64,000 bases of DNA. Source: Bacteroidota bacterium (GTDB lineage: Bacteria > Bacteroidota > Bacteroidia > Chitinophagales > Chitinophagaceae). Numbering within the stretch: the first letter of the stretch is position 1; each line of letters opens with the position of its first letter. Below, piece by piece: positions 16,156-25,527 of this stretch. A program made the translations under genes and the position numbers. A model generated the notes under the pieces. It searched no databases and had not been told where the DNA came from. It worked only from the letters and a program-made list of their open reading frames with translations. The DNA lies in NCBI GenBank assembly GCA_023416995.1, contig JAEZGI010000038.1, positions 1 through 64,000 of the forward strand, read 5' to 3'.

Positions 16156-19100
16156 TTAATGTCTTCCGCAGCTGCAGACTTCGCGACTGTTGGTTTCAGA
16201 CTGTTCGTGCCAGTCGAAAGCCGGTGAAGTATTACCCAGTTCCCAGTAAAATTTCGAACGTTCTTTTTTGCGGGTTCCAATCTCATTCATTGTCTCTCCA
16301 TCATATATTCGTCCATTCACCATTACATAACGAATGCTTTCGGTGTTCCGGATGTTCTCAAGTGGGTTTTTATCCAGCACAATCAGATCGGCGAGCTTTC
16401 CCACTTCAAGTGAACCAATAAGACTATCTAAACCGAGGCTCCATGCTGGGTTATAAGTTGCACAACGTAATGCTTCATGATTACTCATACCACCCTGCTG
16501 CAACATCCAGGTTTCCCAGTGAGCACCAATACCCTGGATCTGTCCATGTGCGCCCATATTAATCTTTACACCGGCGTCCAGCAATTTTTTAAGTGATTGT
16601 GAAACGAGTATATGACCATTTACATATTCCTCTTCCGGTAACATGGCTCTGTGCCGGCTCCGGGCATCTATAAAGTCGCGTGGATAAAAATTAAGCAGGC
16701 GTTTGTTTTCCCATACGTTGGTGTGTTGATACCAGTAGTATTCGCCGCTTACAGATCCGTAACTAACAATTAAGGTTGGTGTATAAGCTGTGTTGGATTG
16801 TTTCCATAGTTCAATCACATCTTTATGTAACACAGCGATGGGAAGATTGTGTTCAATGGTTGTGTGACCGTCAAGGATCATACCCAGGTTATGTACATAA
16901 AATGAGCCGCCTTCAGGAACCACTTCCATCTGTAATTCACGTGCGGCCTCAATGATCATCTGATTTTGTTCGCGGCGCGGCTGGTTGTAACTTTTTACTG
17001 AAAACGCACCATAGGCTTTGCTGCGGCGCAATGCGCTTCTCGCATCATCAATTGAATTAACGACAGCTTTGAAATCGCCTTCAGCGCCATATAATACTGT
17101 GCCAGTACTAAACACACGTGGCCCGACCATTGCGCCGGATTTTACCAGTTCGCTTTGTGCAAACACCATTTCAGAATTGGCTGACGGATCATGCATGGTG
17201 GTTACACCAAAAGCAAGATTTGCATAATACGGCCAGTGTTTCTGTGGTGTTATTCCTTCACGGAAATGGTTGCCATGCGCATGGGCATCGATCATGCCGG
17301 GCATGATCGTTTTTCCATTGCAATCAATTACCACAGCTCCGGCAGGCACAGATACATTTGCACCAATGGCCCGTATCTGGTTGTTTTCAATTACGATCGT
17401 ACCATTCTCAATTACTTCGTTCCCTTTCATTGTAATGATGCGTGCGTTGGTCAGCGCAGTAATTCCAACAGGCTTGTCGGCTTTCAACTCAAGCCCCGCA
17501 GCAATACCCTGTTCAGGCATTTTGAATAAAGAATCCGGCTTCCCCGCTACAAATTCAAACCGATCCTCCAGGTTAATGGTGAAGTATTGATCTCCCAGTG
17601 TATAATGCAATTGTTTACCGTTGCCACTCCAGTGAAGATTAGTGCCGGCATCCCTTGCCACCTGTTTAACCGGGAAATCGTTGGTTGTGGCGTTTAAATC
17701 TATCACCTTACCCGTATGCACAAACGAAGCAACATATACCTTATGAAGATCTACAAATGCTACCCATTTGCGATCAGGAGAAGGTACAAACTGTGAACCG
17801 TAAGTACTTTTGAATATCATGCGTTCATCGGAACCATCAGTTTTGTATGAGGCATAGTTTTTTCCGGCCTCAAATGCAATTCGTTGGTCGTTATCGATAA
17901 AGATCGGTCTGCGTCCACGGGCGCTGACAAATGTTGCAACACCACCATTTGATGAAATGGTATAAACACCTGTCTTTACGGAATGGGTGTTACCAAGCGC
18001 ATCATTGCCATTTTCTTTTACATAAACAACCATCTTACCATCGGCTGAAAATGAAGGGGTTCTATAGATCCCTTTTTCCTGTGTAAGTTTTACTGGTTTA
18101 GCCTTCCCTGCAAAAGGCACTTTCATTACCGCGCCCATTGCAGTATCGTTCCAGGTAGTGTACACCAGCGTTTTGCCATCAGAAGAAAACGAAGGTTCAA
18201 ATTCAAAATCAGTGGCCGTTGTGATTCGCTCAGGTTTTCCTGCGGGAAGGCTTTTCTTCCACAGGTAACCCACCGCGTTAAATACCAGCCATTTTCCATC
18301 AGGGGAAGTAACCGCGTGACGAATTACATTCGCTTTGAAACTATCACCGTTAAAATCCTGCCGGAACCTGACCGCATCGGTGATGCGTTGATTAACCTGG
18401 CAGGTGAAAGGGATATCGGCTGCTGCATTGCTGCCGTCAGTCTTTACCCTGTTGATCTTTCCATTTGCCCAGATCACGAGTTCCTGGTTGCCTGGTAACC
18501 ATGCAAAACCAGTGTACACGCCAAAAATCGACCAGGCTTCCTGCTGATCTTTAGAAAGTTTATCAAACACCGGCCACTCCTCACCGGTTTCCAGGTTTCT
18601 CAGGTACAATACCGTTTTTGTACGTACACGTTTTACAAAGGCGAGTAATTTGCCATCACGCGAAATTTGTGGACGGAACGCTCCACCGGGTCCACCTGTA
18701 ATGTTTTCTAGAATTCCCTTTTCACGATCAAAACGACGTATGATGTATATCTGATTGTTAGGATCTTTATTATATTGAAAAAATCCACCGGGATACATAT
18801 CCTCACTGAAATAAACATAACGGCCGTCAGGCGAAACAGATGGTTCATTAACATCCTGCTGATCGTTTTTCCGTGTGGTCAATTGTACGCCACCACCGCC
18901 AGAGATATGATACATCCACATTTCGCCGGCACCCAATGACCGCCCGGATGTAAAGTGCTTGCGCGCAACTATGTATTCTCCATCAGGCGTCCAGACCGCG
19001 TTGTTCAGCAAACGGAAATTTTCTTTCGTGATCTGTTTTGCCTTCGAACCATCTTTTTCCATTACCCAGATATTATCACCACCACCTGCATCTGAAGTAA

Positions 19101-19404
19101 AAAGTATCTGTTTGCCATCCGGGCTGAAACGTGGCTGTACCTCTAACGCGTGACCACCGCGAAGTATCTTTGCATTACCACCGCTAACGGGCATGATGTA
19201 AATATCACCAAGAAGGTCGAACACAATCTCCTTTCCGTCAGGCGAAACATCAAGATTCATCCAGGTACCTTCGTTTGTGGTGAAGCTGATGTTTTTAAAC
19301 GAAGATCCCGGGTTGGTAACATCCCATTTCTTTTTGTCCTGTGTATAACCGGCTTGTATACCCGAAAACATTACACAGACAATAAACAGTAATCTCATAA
19401 ACAT
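16156..19404 (-). CDS. Exported PD40 beta-propeller / amidohydrolase fusion
   Basis: A 1,082-residue protein (from ATG 19404) with a signal peptide (MFMRLLFIVCVMFSGIQAGYTQ). The first two-thirds carry many TolB/PD40-type propeller blades, marked by repeated SPDGK/SRDGK/SADGK motifs. The last third (about 640-1,060) is an amidohydrolase domain with metal motif GMIDAHAHGNH, a conserved HTTIEHNLP segment, GAHGQIQGIGAHWE, and a late NPLENIRN close. The fusion presumably places a hydrolase in the periplasm or at the cell surface; the substrate is unknown. An ATG at 19440 would overlap anmK by 22 bp, but the signal-peptide ATG at 19404 (15 bp past its stop) is more natural. Similar fusions are seen in other Bacteroidota. 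Confidence 0.88.
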   Translation of the reverse strand: MFMRLLFIVCVMFSGIQAGYTQDKKKWDVTNPGSSFKNISFTTNEGTWMNLDVSPDGKEIVFDLLGDIYIMPVSGGNAKILRGGHALEVQPRFSPDGKQILFTSDAGGGDNIWVMEKDGSKAKQITKENFRLLNNAVWTPDGEYIVARKHFTSGRSLGAGEMWMYHISGGGGVQLTTRKNDQQDVNEPSVSPDGRYVYFSEDMYPGGFFQYNKDPNNQIYIIRRFDREKGILENITGGPGGAFRPQISRDGKLLAFVKRVRTKTVLYLRNLETGEEWPVFDKLSKDQQEAWSIFGVYTGFAWLPGNQELVIWANGKINRVKTDGSNAAADIPFTCQVNQRITDAVRFRQDFNGDSFKANVIRHAVTSPDGKWLVFNAVGYLWKKSLPAGKPERITTATDFEFEPSFSSDGKTLVYTTWNDTAMGAVMKVPFAGKAKPVKLTQEKGIYRTPSFSADGKMVVYVKENGNDALGNTHSVKTGVYTISSNGGVATFVSARGRRPIFIDNDQRIAFEAGKNYASYKTDGSDERMIFKSTYGSQFVPSPDRKWVAFVDLHKVYVASFVHTGKVIDLNATTNDFPVKQVARDAGTNLHWSGNGKQLHYTLGDQYFTINLEDRFEFVAGKPDSLFKMPEQGIAAGLELKADKPVGITALTNARIITMKGNEVIENGTIVIENNQIRAIGANVSVPAGAVVIDCNGKTIMPGMIDAHAHGNHFREGITPQKHWPYYANLAFGVTTMHDPSANSEMVFAQSELVKSGAMVGPRVFSTGTVLYGAEGDFKAVVNSIDDARSALRRSKAYGAFSVKSYNQPRREQNQMIIEAARELQMEVVPEGGSFYVHNLGMILDGHTTIEHNLPIAVLHKDVIELWKQSNTAYTPTLIVSYGSVSGEYYWYQHTNVWENKRLLNFYPRDFIDARSRHRAMLPEEEYVNGHILVSQSLKKLLDAGVKINMGAHGQIQGIGAHWETWMLQQGGMSNHEALRCATYNPAWSLGLDSLIGSLEVGKLADLIVLDKNPLENIRNTESIRYVMVNGRIYDGETMNEIGTRKKERSKFYWELGNTSPAFDWHEQSETNSREVCSCGRH

Positions 19405-19418
19405 ATTTATAGTTGATT

Positions 19419-20516
19419 TTAAGCTTCCTGGCCTATCCAAACAGCACCGCCGATGCTATCGCGCGAAGCTCCGGTGATGTAACTGAAAACATTGTTCTCT
19501 TCGCGCCAGCGTAAAATACCAATCAGCGCCATGGCTAGTGGTTCTTTGAAATTGACAACATTTTTATCCGGCAGAATTATCTCGGCTCCATCTGCCGAAA
19601 GATTACCCGCAATGCGCGCAACAAGGAAATCGTTGTTTGCGCCACCGCCGGTCAGCATCAAGCGGGAAGAAGGAAAATTATGTTGTTCGGAAAGATGTCT
19701 CCAGCCAGCGGCTACCTGTACAGCGATATGTTCAACAGCAGTGCGTAAAGCATCGTGCACAGAAAGACTCATATCATCGATCAAAGGAAAAATGACGTCT
19801 GAGGCAAAATCCAGTGAAAGTGTTTTAGGATGTGGCAGCCGGTAGTATTCAAGTTCATTCAGGATATCAAGCAACTTTTTGTCCACTTTTCCTTCTGCCG
19901 CCATGGCGCCTGCAGGATCAAATGGTTTATCATCACGCCGTGCAATCAGGTCAAGTAGTTTGTTAGCTGGACAAACCTGAAAACTTTGATAAAACTGATT
20001 GTGATGGCCAGACAAAATCGCGTTTGAACCAAGATGAAGGAAGGTATGATTTTCAGGAAAAAGTAATTTCTCTGCAACCGGGTACACAGGTGCTCCTTTA
20101 CCACCAAGTGAGAGATCAATACAACGCACATCTGTAACAACGTTTATACCTGTAAGTGCGGCGATAGTGGCGCCATCGCCAAGTACGGAACAAAGGTGGT
20201 GTCCCGGATCATATACACTGATGTGACCATGACACGCAATCAACTGCACCTTGAAATGCAGGTTATGTGTGTCAATAAATTTTCGAACAGTCTCAGCAAT
20301 ATATTGTCCATATTCAATATGAAGCTCCTGATGCGCTTTAACATTAAGCGAAGCAGCATTCCTAAGCTTCTCTTTCCATGCTGCACTGTAAGGAAACCGT
20401 TCAGCCGCAAGTATTTCAGCGCTCCATTTACCGGTTGTTTCCTGTACCTCCGCAAAAGCCAGATCCAGGCCATTTAACGAACTTCCACTAACGATTCCAA
20501 TTGCGCGGTAAACCAT
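19419..20516 (-). CDS. anmK: Anhydro-N-acetylmuramic acid kinase
   Basis: Phosphorylates and opens 1,6-anhydro-MurNAc released in cell-wall turnover, giving MurNAc-6-phosphate. 365 residues from ATG 20516, with the ASKHA-type phosphate motif GIVSGSSLNGLDLAF, CHGHISVYDPG, LGDGATIAALTG, VTDVRCIDLSLGGKGAPVYP and the C-terminal LTGGGANNDFL. Substitution in the first motif (SGSSLNGLD rather than SGTSLDGVD) is common in Bacteroidota. An ATG at 20564 is unlikely because the added N-terminus is outside the family. It is divergent from upp. Pairing with the downstream amidohydrolase gene is probably co-transcription rather than shared function. Confidence 0.93.
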   Translation of the reverse strand: MVYRAIGIVSGSSLNGLDLAFAEVQETTGKWSAEILAAERFPYSAAWKEKLRNAASLNVKAHQELHIEYGQYIAETVRKFIDTHNLHFKVQLIACHGHISVYDPGHHLCSVLGDGATIAALTGINVVTDVRCIDLSLGGKGAPVYPVAEKLLFPENHTFLHLGSNAILSGHHNQFYQSFQVCPANKLLDLIARRDDKPFDPAGAMAAEGKVDKKLLDILNELEYYRLPHPKTLSLDFASDVIFPLIDDMSLSVHDALRTAVEHIAVQVAAGWRHLSEQHNFPSSRLMLTGGGANNDFLVARIAGNLSADGAEIILPDKNVVNFKEPLAMALIGILRWREENNVFSYITGASRDSIGGAVWIGQEA

Positions 20517-20603
20517 GAAACAAATTTTACATTGTAGATTGTAGAAATTAGATTTGCTCGTCAAAGGTCAAGATTCGGCCTTCAAAATCCAAAACTGTAT
20601 TCC

Positions 20604-21254
20604 ATGGTGATTAATCTGAGCGAATCATACTCACTGCTGAGTGACTGGGTGAGTGAACTGCGAAGTGTACCGGTACAGGGTGACCGTATGCGCTTTCGGC
20701 GTAACCTGGAACGTATTGGTGAAGTAGCCGGCTACGAGATCAGCAAATTGCTGGAGTTTGAGGAAACTGAAATACAAACACCGCTTGGCACATCTGTTTG
20801 CAAGGTTCTGAAGAATCAGCCCGTGCTGGCCACTATTTTACGTGCAGGATTACCGCTTCATAACGGCCTGCTGAATGTTTTTGATAAAGCTGATAATGCC
20901 TTTATATCTGCCTACCGCAAACATAACCGTGACGGTTCGTTTGAGATCAGTCTTGATTATGTGTCTTGTCCCGAGCTGGAAGATCGTGTAGTCATCATTT
21001 CCGACCCGATGCTGGCCACAGGTTCATCACTTGTAAAAACCATCCAGTTTCTCCGCGAAGAGGGTCATCCCCGTGAGATCCACATCGTGGTGGCCATTGC
21101 CTGTACAGTAGGTATCGAGTTTGTGTTGCGCACCGAACCCAGCGTCAAAATATGGTGTGGCGCTATCGATGAAGAACTCACCGCCAAGGGTTATATAGTA
21201 CCAGGATTGGGCGACGCCGGGGACCTTGCATTTGGGACAAAAGTTCAGTTTTGA
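20604..21254 (+). CDS. upp: Uracil phosphoribosyltransferase
   Basis: Converts uracil and PRPP to UMP in pyrimidine salvage. The 216-residue protein has the PRPP loop DPMLATGSSLVKTI, the upstream ILRAGLPLHNGLLNVFDKAD segment and the C-terminal uracil-binding region GLGDAGDLAFGT. It is cytosolic. Monocistronic, divergent from anmK. Confidence 0.96.
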   Translation: MVINLSESYSLLSDWVSELRSVPVQGDRMRFRRNLERIGEVAGYEISKLLEFEETEIQTPLGTSVCKVLKNQPVLATILRAGLPLHNGLLNVFDKADNAFISAYRKHNRDGSFEISLDYVSCPELEDRVVIISDPMLATGSSLVKTIQFLREEGHPREIHIVVAIACTVGIEFVLRTEPSVKIWCGAIDEELTAKGYIVPGLGDAGDLAFGTKVQF

Positions 21255-21352
21255 GCCGCCCGGACGCCGTTTGAAAGGTTTTTCTGCTTCCCGCAAAATA
21301 TTAATCAGAAAATCTGAACGTTTTTTGTACTTTGTTTCTCAATAATGACCTA

Positions 21353-22384
21353 ATGAAGCGAATGCGGAAAACTCTCCTGGCCGTCCTGATATTGGTGCTG
21401 ACACAAATTTTATCGGCACAGGATCCGAATTTTTCCCAGTTTTTCGTATCACCACTTACACTGAATCCGGCGCTGACCGGGAAATTTAATGGCGATTTCA
21501 GGGCCGCAGGTAACTATCGTGATCAATGGCCGGCTATAAGCAAAGCATTTATTACTTCCACATTGTCTTTGGATATGCCAATTCTCAGAAACCGTCTTTC
21601 TGAACTGGATACCTGGGGCGTTGGTGTAATGGCAATGACAGATAAAACTGCCAATGGCATCTTATCAACCAATATGGTGTCGCTGACCACAGCCTATCAT
21701 AAAGGGATAGACGAAGATGGTCTTAATTCAATTGGTCTTGGTTTCCAGGCTACTTACAACACCAAAAGACTGGATGGAACAAAACTGAACTTTGAAGACG
21801 AACTTGATCAGTTTGGCGGATGGACCATTCCCAGCGGTGAAATGATCGATAACCGGCAAATCAATCTCAGTTATTTTGATGTAAGTGTTGGTGCACTTTT
21901 CAATGGATCCACCGACGGGTATAACAACTATTACCTTGGCGCTTCGGTGTATCACATCAATAAACCACGTGAATCATTTACCGGTGATATCTTTTATACG
22001 CTTAACCCAAGACTCACAGTTAACGCCGGTGGTGCGATTCCGATCGGCGACAGAACAAGAACAATTTACCTGAGCAGCATTTACAGCAGACAAGCTAATG
22101 CTAATAACATCGTTGCAGGAGGTGCCGTCGGCTTTCTGATAAATGGTGATGAAGAAAATCCAAACAATTTCTATGCAGGGTTATGGACCCGCTTCAACAA
22201 TGTAAACGATGCGTTGATTCCTTATGTAGGGCTGGAATTTGGTGATTTCCGGTTAGGGGCATCTTATGACGTAAATATCTCTACTTTAAAAACTGCTTCT
22301 CAAAGTCGTGGTGGACTTGAGATTTCTTTAATCTATATTAAACGTCCACCGGGAAGCCGCGGCGTTCCCTGTCCAAGGTTTTAA
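21353..22384 (+). CDS. PorP/SprF family type IX secretion protein
   Basis: 343 residues from ATG 21353, with a signal peptide (MKRMRKTLLAVLILVLTQILSAQ). The family opening is present: QDPNFSQFFVSPLTLNPALTGKFNGDFRAAGNYRDQW, followed by alternating amphipathic strands predicted to form an outer-membrane barrel. PorP/SprF-like proteins anchor T9SS cargo such as adhesins at the cell surface; a genome usually has several copies. This one is not next to porK-porN and no large adhesin gene is adjacent, so it is probably a paralogue with an unlinked partner. The earlier TTG at 21332 is unlikely. Confidence 0.9.
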   Translation: MKRMRKTLLAVLILVLTQILSAQDPNFSQFFVSPLTLNPALTGKFNGDFRAAGNYRDQWPAISKAFITSTLSLDMPILRNRLSELDTWGVGVMAMTDKTANGILSTNMVSLTTAYHKGIDEDGLNSIGLGFQATYNTKRLDGTKLNFEDELDQFGGWTIPSGEMIDNRQINLSYFDVSVGALFNGSTDGYNNYYLGASVYHINKPRESFTGDIFYTLNPRLTVNAGGAIPIGDRTRTIYLSSIYSRQANANNIVAGGAVGFLINGDEENPNNFYAGLWTRFNNVNDALIPYVGLEFGDFRLGASYDVNISTLKTASQSRGGLEISLIYIKRPPGSRGVPCPRF

Positions 22385-22417
22385 TGTTATGACTTCGAGG
22401 GTCATCAGCTCGCCTCT

Positions 22418-23029
22418 TCACAAATTCTTTTTTGACTTTGTTACAAACGGATTGCCTTTCAGGTGGAACCGGTATAATAACAATGCGTCTTCGGCGGCGT
22501 AATCAACCCCGATCCGTGGCGAAGCAATGATATCTTCATCGTTTACAGGAACGCCGTCATCAACAAGATAAATGACATCTCCCAGCAGGTCAACGCCGGT
22601 ATGTAAGCGATTTATACCAAGTGCCCTTGCAACATTTCCAGGTCCACGTGTGAGCGTATGGTCCGGTTTAATTTTTCCGGTACGAAGCAACATTGTTTCG
22701 ATACCATCAACAGGTTCCAGGGCACGAATCAATACCGCGTGTGGCACATCTTTTTCGTTGGTAACAATATTAAAAAGATGATGAATGCCATAACACAAGT
22801 ACACATAACTGCGCGCAGCATCACCAAACATAACTTCGGTTCTGTTAGTTCTCCTGTTGTTGTATGCATGTGAAGCTTTATCGGTGATTCCAGCATAAGC
22901 CTCCGTTTCAACAATACGGCCACTCGTGAGTTTATCATCGATTGCTGATACCAGGATTTTTCCTAATAATTCTTTCGCAATGGTAACCACGTTACCCCGG
23001 TTATAAAATTCGTACGGAATCCGTTTCAT
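22418..23029 (-). CDS. DNA-3-methyladenine glycosylase (AAG/MPG family)
   Basis: Removes alkylated purines from DNA by base excision. From ATG 23029 it is 203 residues, starting MKRIPYEFYNRGNVVTIAKELLGK. The catalytic motif GRIVETEAYAG, then RTEVMFGDAARSYVYLCYGIHHLFNIVTN and LTRGPGNVARALGI are diagnostic of the AAG family. An upstream ATG (23065) is less likely. It diverges from the RsmI-like gene. Confidence 0.93.
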   Translation of the reverse strand: MKRIPYEFYNRGNVVTIAKELLGKILVSAIDDKLTSGRIVETEAYAGITDKASHAYNNRRTNRTEVMFGDAARSYVYLCYGIHHLFNIVTNEKDVPHAVLIRALEPVDGIETMLLRTGKIKPDHTLTRGPGNVARALGINRLHTGVDLLGDVIYLVDDGVPVNDEDIIASPRIGVDYAAEDALLLYRFHLKGNPFVTKSKKNL

Positions 23030-23065
23030 TACATTCGAAATTAGCATACAGATAATTAAAAACAA

Positions 23066-23096
23066 TTTGAGTCTTCACGGTTCAGACTTAACTTTC
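23066..23096 (+). promoter_or_regulatory. Promoter of RsmI-like gene
   Basis: TTTG (23066-23069), 19 nt, then TAACTTTC (23089-23096), one base from TAnnTTTG; the ATG follows at 23114. Spacing is as expected for a Bacteroidota housekeeping promoter. Confidence 0.55.
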
Positions 23097-23113
23097 CGCT
23101 TCAACTTCCAGGT

Positions 23114-23827
23114 ATGGCTACAAGAAGTACTGTTTTTCTGATCCCCTGTTTTCTTGATGAAACCGCTTTACATGTGTTGCCTTCATATGTAACTGAAGCT
23201 ATAAAACAATGCCATGTTTTCTTTGTGGAAAATGAACGCAGTGCCAGGAGGTATTTCAAAAGTGTCTGGAAAGAAATGGTCATTGACGATTATAACTGGT
23301 TTGTTATACATAAAGCAGAAGATGAAGTTCGGCAGGAACTCATGAAAGCAGTGCAGACAGGAAAAAACATTGGCATTGTATCAGAGGCTGGTTGCCCGGG
23401 GATAGCAGATCCGGGGCAGTTGCTTATTGAAGCCGCTCACCAGGCAGGTGCAGTGGTAAAACCTCTCGTGGGACCGAGTTCAATTTTACTTGCATTGATG
23501 GCGAGTGGAATGAACGGCCAGGGGTTTCGATTCACCGGGTACATTCCAATAGAGAATGCAGCAAGAAACAAATTTATAAAGGAACTCGAAACAGTTTCGG
23601 CACAGCGAAATGAAACCCAGGTATTTATCGAAACGCCATATCGAAACAACCAGTTAATTGAGACCCTGCTCAAACAATGTGCTTCCTCCACGCGGTTATG
23701 TATAGCTGCGAATCTTACCGGCGAAAACGAATACATTAAAACAATGACAATTCATCAATGGAGAAACGAGGTGCCGGATCTTCATAAAAGACCCACTATA
23801 TTCTGCCTGATGGCGGGTGAGCAATAA
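23114..23827 (+). CDS. RsmI-like tetrapyrrole-methylase-fold methyltransferase
   Basis: 237 residues of the TP-methylase (RsmI) fold: early FLIPCFLDETALHVLPSYV, SEAGCPGIADPG (SAM-binding and active-site loop), VGPSSILLALMASGM, FTGYIPIE, and FIETPYRNNQLIETL. RsmI methylates the ribose of C1402 in 16S rRNA, and Bacteroidota often carry this shorter paralogue as well. Compared with typical RsmI, the first motif is changed (no LYLVGTPIGN), so I do not assign the exact rRNA reaction. Convergent with the small gene at 23831; the two stop codons are only 3 bp apart. Confidence 0.82.
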   Translation: MATRSTVFLIPCFLDETALHVLPSYVTEAIKQCHVFFVENERSARRYFKSVWKEMVIDDYNWFVIHKAEDEVRQELMKAVQTGKNIGIVSEAGCPGIADPGQLLIEAAHQAGAVVKPLVGPSSILLALMASGMNGQGFRFTGYIPIENAARNKFIKELETVSAQRNETQVFIETPYRNNQLIETLLKQCASSTRLCIAANLTGENEYIKTMTIHQWRNEVPDLHKRPTIFCLMAGEQ

Positions 23828-23830
23828 ATG

Positions 23831-24208
23831 CTACCGGCGAACCTCACGCATAGCAAGTATGCTGTCAACAATGTAAACAGTATTACCCCGCCACCATATT
23901 TTACCGAAGTATTCTTTGTAGTGCAGATCAACCTCTTTACCCGAGTTGCGCATCAATTCCTGCGCAATGCGTTCATTTTCGACAGAAAATTCAAACTCAT
24001 ACGATTGTATAGATCCAGGGGTTCTTGAACGTATACCTGCCTGGATCAGTTTACCCTCATAAGTTTTGAACAGGTAACCTTTCTTTACGAGATAATTTAA
24101 TTCACCCGATTTAACACCTTCTCCAAATACCCAATAAAACCGGACGGCAATAACAATCGCAAATACGATAACAAAGATGCCGGCCGCAAATAATAGAATA
24201 CGTTTCAT
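23831..24208 (-). CDS. Small membrane-anchored protein, unknown function
   Basis: 125 residues. A single N-terminal transmembrane helix (MKRILLFAAGIFVIVFAIVIAV) is followed by an approximately 100-residue extracytoplasmic domain (GVKSGELNYLVKKGYLFKTYEGKLIQAG, then YEFEFSVENERIAQELM and KEVDLHYKEYFGKIWWRGNTVYIVDSI). I recognise this as a conserved Bacteroidota family, sometimes labelled as 6-phosphogluconate dehydrogenase in databases; the sequence shows no dehydrogenase domain, so that name is not supported. Real function unknown. Confidence 0.7.
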   Translation of the reverse strand: MKRILLFAAGIFVIVFAIVIAVRFYWVFGEGVKSGELNYLVKKGYLFKTYEGKLIQAGIRSRTPGSIQSYEFEFSVENERIAQELMRNSGKEVDLHYKEYFGKIWWRGNTVYIVDSILAMREVRR

Positions 24209-24346
24209 GAAAAGATCATTGAAGAGGTGCTGTTACCCGTTTGTTAAATTATTCTAAAGTTAATCAAAACGCCAATAGCGTTTGTCGTTCAAATAACGAA
24301 TCACTAAAAAACCTATACCTTCGGGCAGTTTTAATCAGAAATATAT

Positions 24347-25477
24347 ATGAGGATTGGTATTGTTTGTTATCCAACGTTTGGCGGTAGCGGAGTACTGGCA
24401 ACGGAGTTGGGTAAAGCACTTGCAAAAAAGGGTCACCAGGTTCATTTTATAACTTATCAGCAACCCGTCCGCCTGAGTGAATTCAACGCTAACATTTTTT
24501 ATCATGAAGTTCGCGTACCTACTTACCCACTTTTTGATTATCCGCCCTACGAAACGGCTTTGTCAAGCACCATGGTAGATGTGATCGTTAATAACCAGAT
24601 CGATCTGTTACATGTGCATTATGCCATCCCTCACGCATCTGCGGCCTACATGGCTAAAAAGATCCTTGAGAAACAAGGAATACATATACCCGTTATTACA
24701 ACCTTACATGGTACAGATATAACCCTTGTTGGGCGCGATAAAACTTTCGCACCCGTGGTCACTTTTTCAATAAATGAAAGCGATGCGATCACGGCAGTTT
24801 CCGAGAACCTCCGTGATGAAACATACAAACACTTCAAAATCGAAAAGAATATTGAAGTGATCCACAATTTTGTTGACATCAGCCGTTTTTCAAAAAAACC
24901 GATTGACGCTTTCCGCAGGGTGATAGCACCACATGGTGAAAAGATATTAATGCATGCTTCAAATTTTAGAAAGCTAAAACGGGTAGGAGATGTTGTAAAC
25001 ATCTTTGCCCAGGTACAAAAGAAAGTGCCGGCTAAATTGTTGTTTGTTGGTGATGGACCTGAGCGACCGGCAGCAGAACGGCTCAGCCGGGAAATGGGAA
25101 TTTTTGACGAAACGCGCTTTGTTGGCAAACAGGAGCAAATTGAGGAAATACTGGCTATCGCCGACGCGTTCCTGTTAACTTCCGATTATGAAAGTTTCGG
25201 ACTTGCTGCGCTTGAAGCTATGGCAGCGGGTGTGCCGGTGATCTCTACCAACGCCGGTGGACTGCCTGAGATCAATATTCATAACGTAACAGGTTTTCTC
25301 AGTGAAGTAGGTGATGTGGATGACATGAGCCGCAACACGCTAACCTTACTTTCCGATGATGAAAAACTAAAATCATTCCGTCAGAATGCATCGGCCCAGG
25401 CAAAGAAGTTTGACATTAACAACATCATTCCTCAATACGAAGCATTGTATAACCGGTTTTTAAACAACGGCATTTAA
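24347..25477 (+). CDS. bshA: N-acetyl-alpha-D-glucosaminyl L-malate synthase
   Basis: First step of bacillithiol synthesis: transfers GlcNAc from UDP-GlcNAc to L-malate. The 376-residue GT4 (GT-B fold) protein starts MRIGIVCYPTFGGSGVLATELGKALAKKGH, with ITTLHGTDITLVG, ASNFRKLKRV, FVGDGPER and the nucleotide-sugar ESFGLAALEAMAAGVPVI motif. This strongly suggests that the organism uses bacillithiol as its low-molecular-weight thiol; bshB and bshC are not in the window. A TACCTTCG box lies upstream at 24316-24323. A strong terminator follows. Confidence 0.96.
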   Translation: MRIGIVCYPTFGGSGVLATELGKALAKKGHQVHFITYQQPVRLSEFNANIFYHEVRVPTYPLFDYPPYETALSSTMVDVIVNNQIDLLHVHYAIPHASAAYMAKKILEKQGIHIPVITTLHGTDITLVGRDKTFAPVVTFSINESDAITAVSENLRDETYKHFKIEKNIEVIHNFVDISRFSKKPIDAFRRVIAPHGEKILMHASNFRKLKRVGDVVNIFAQVQKKVPAKLLFVGDGPERPAAERLSREMGIFDETRFVGKQEQIEEILAIADAFLLTSDYESFGLAALEAMAAGVPVISTNAGGLPEINIHNVTGFLSEVGDVDDMSRNTLTLLSDDEKLKSFRQNASAQAKKFDINNIIPQYEALYNRFLNNGI

Positions 25478-25479
25478 AT

Positions 25480-25510
25480 AAAAACGCCCCATCATTGACG
25501 GGGCGTTTTT
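25480..25510. terminator. Bidirectional rho-independent terminator
   Basis: AAAAACGCCCC (25480-25490) and GGGGCGTTTTT (25500-25510) form an 11-bp stem with a 9-nt loop and runs of A/T on both sides. It serves bshA on the plus strand and the EnvC-like gene on the minus strand. Confidence 0.95.
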
Positions 25511-25527
25511 ATTTATTTCTGTTTCTG

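Noticed and set aside
16081..16160. Possible riboswitch or attenuator between the LytTR gene and the amidohydrolase gene
   Set aside because: It is a simple 10-bp bidirectional terminator between convergent genes; no additional conserved structure is visible.
23831..24208. 6-phosphogluconate dehydrogenase
   Set aside because: A 125-residue membrane-anchored protein cannot hold the NADP-binding and catalytic domains; the name probably comes from propagated annotation.
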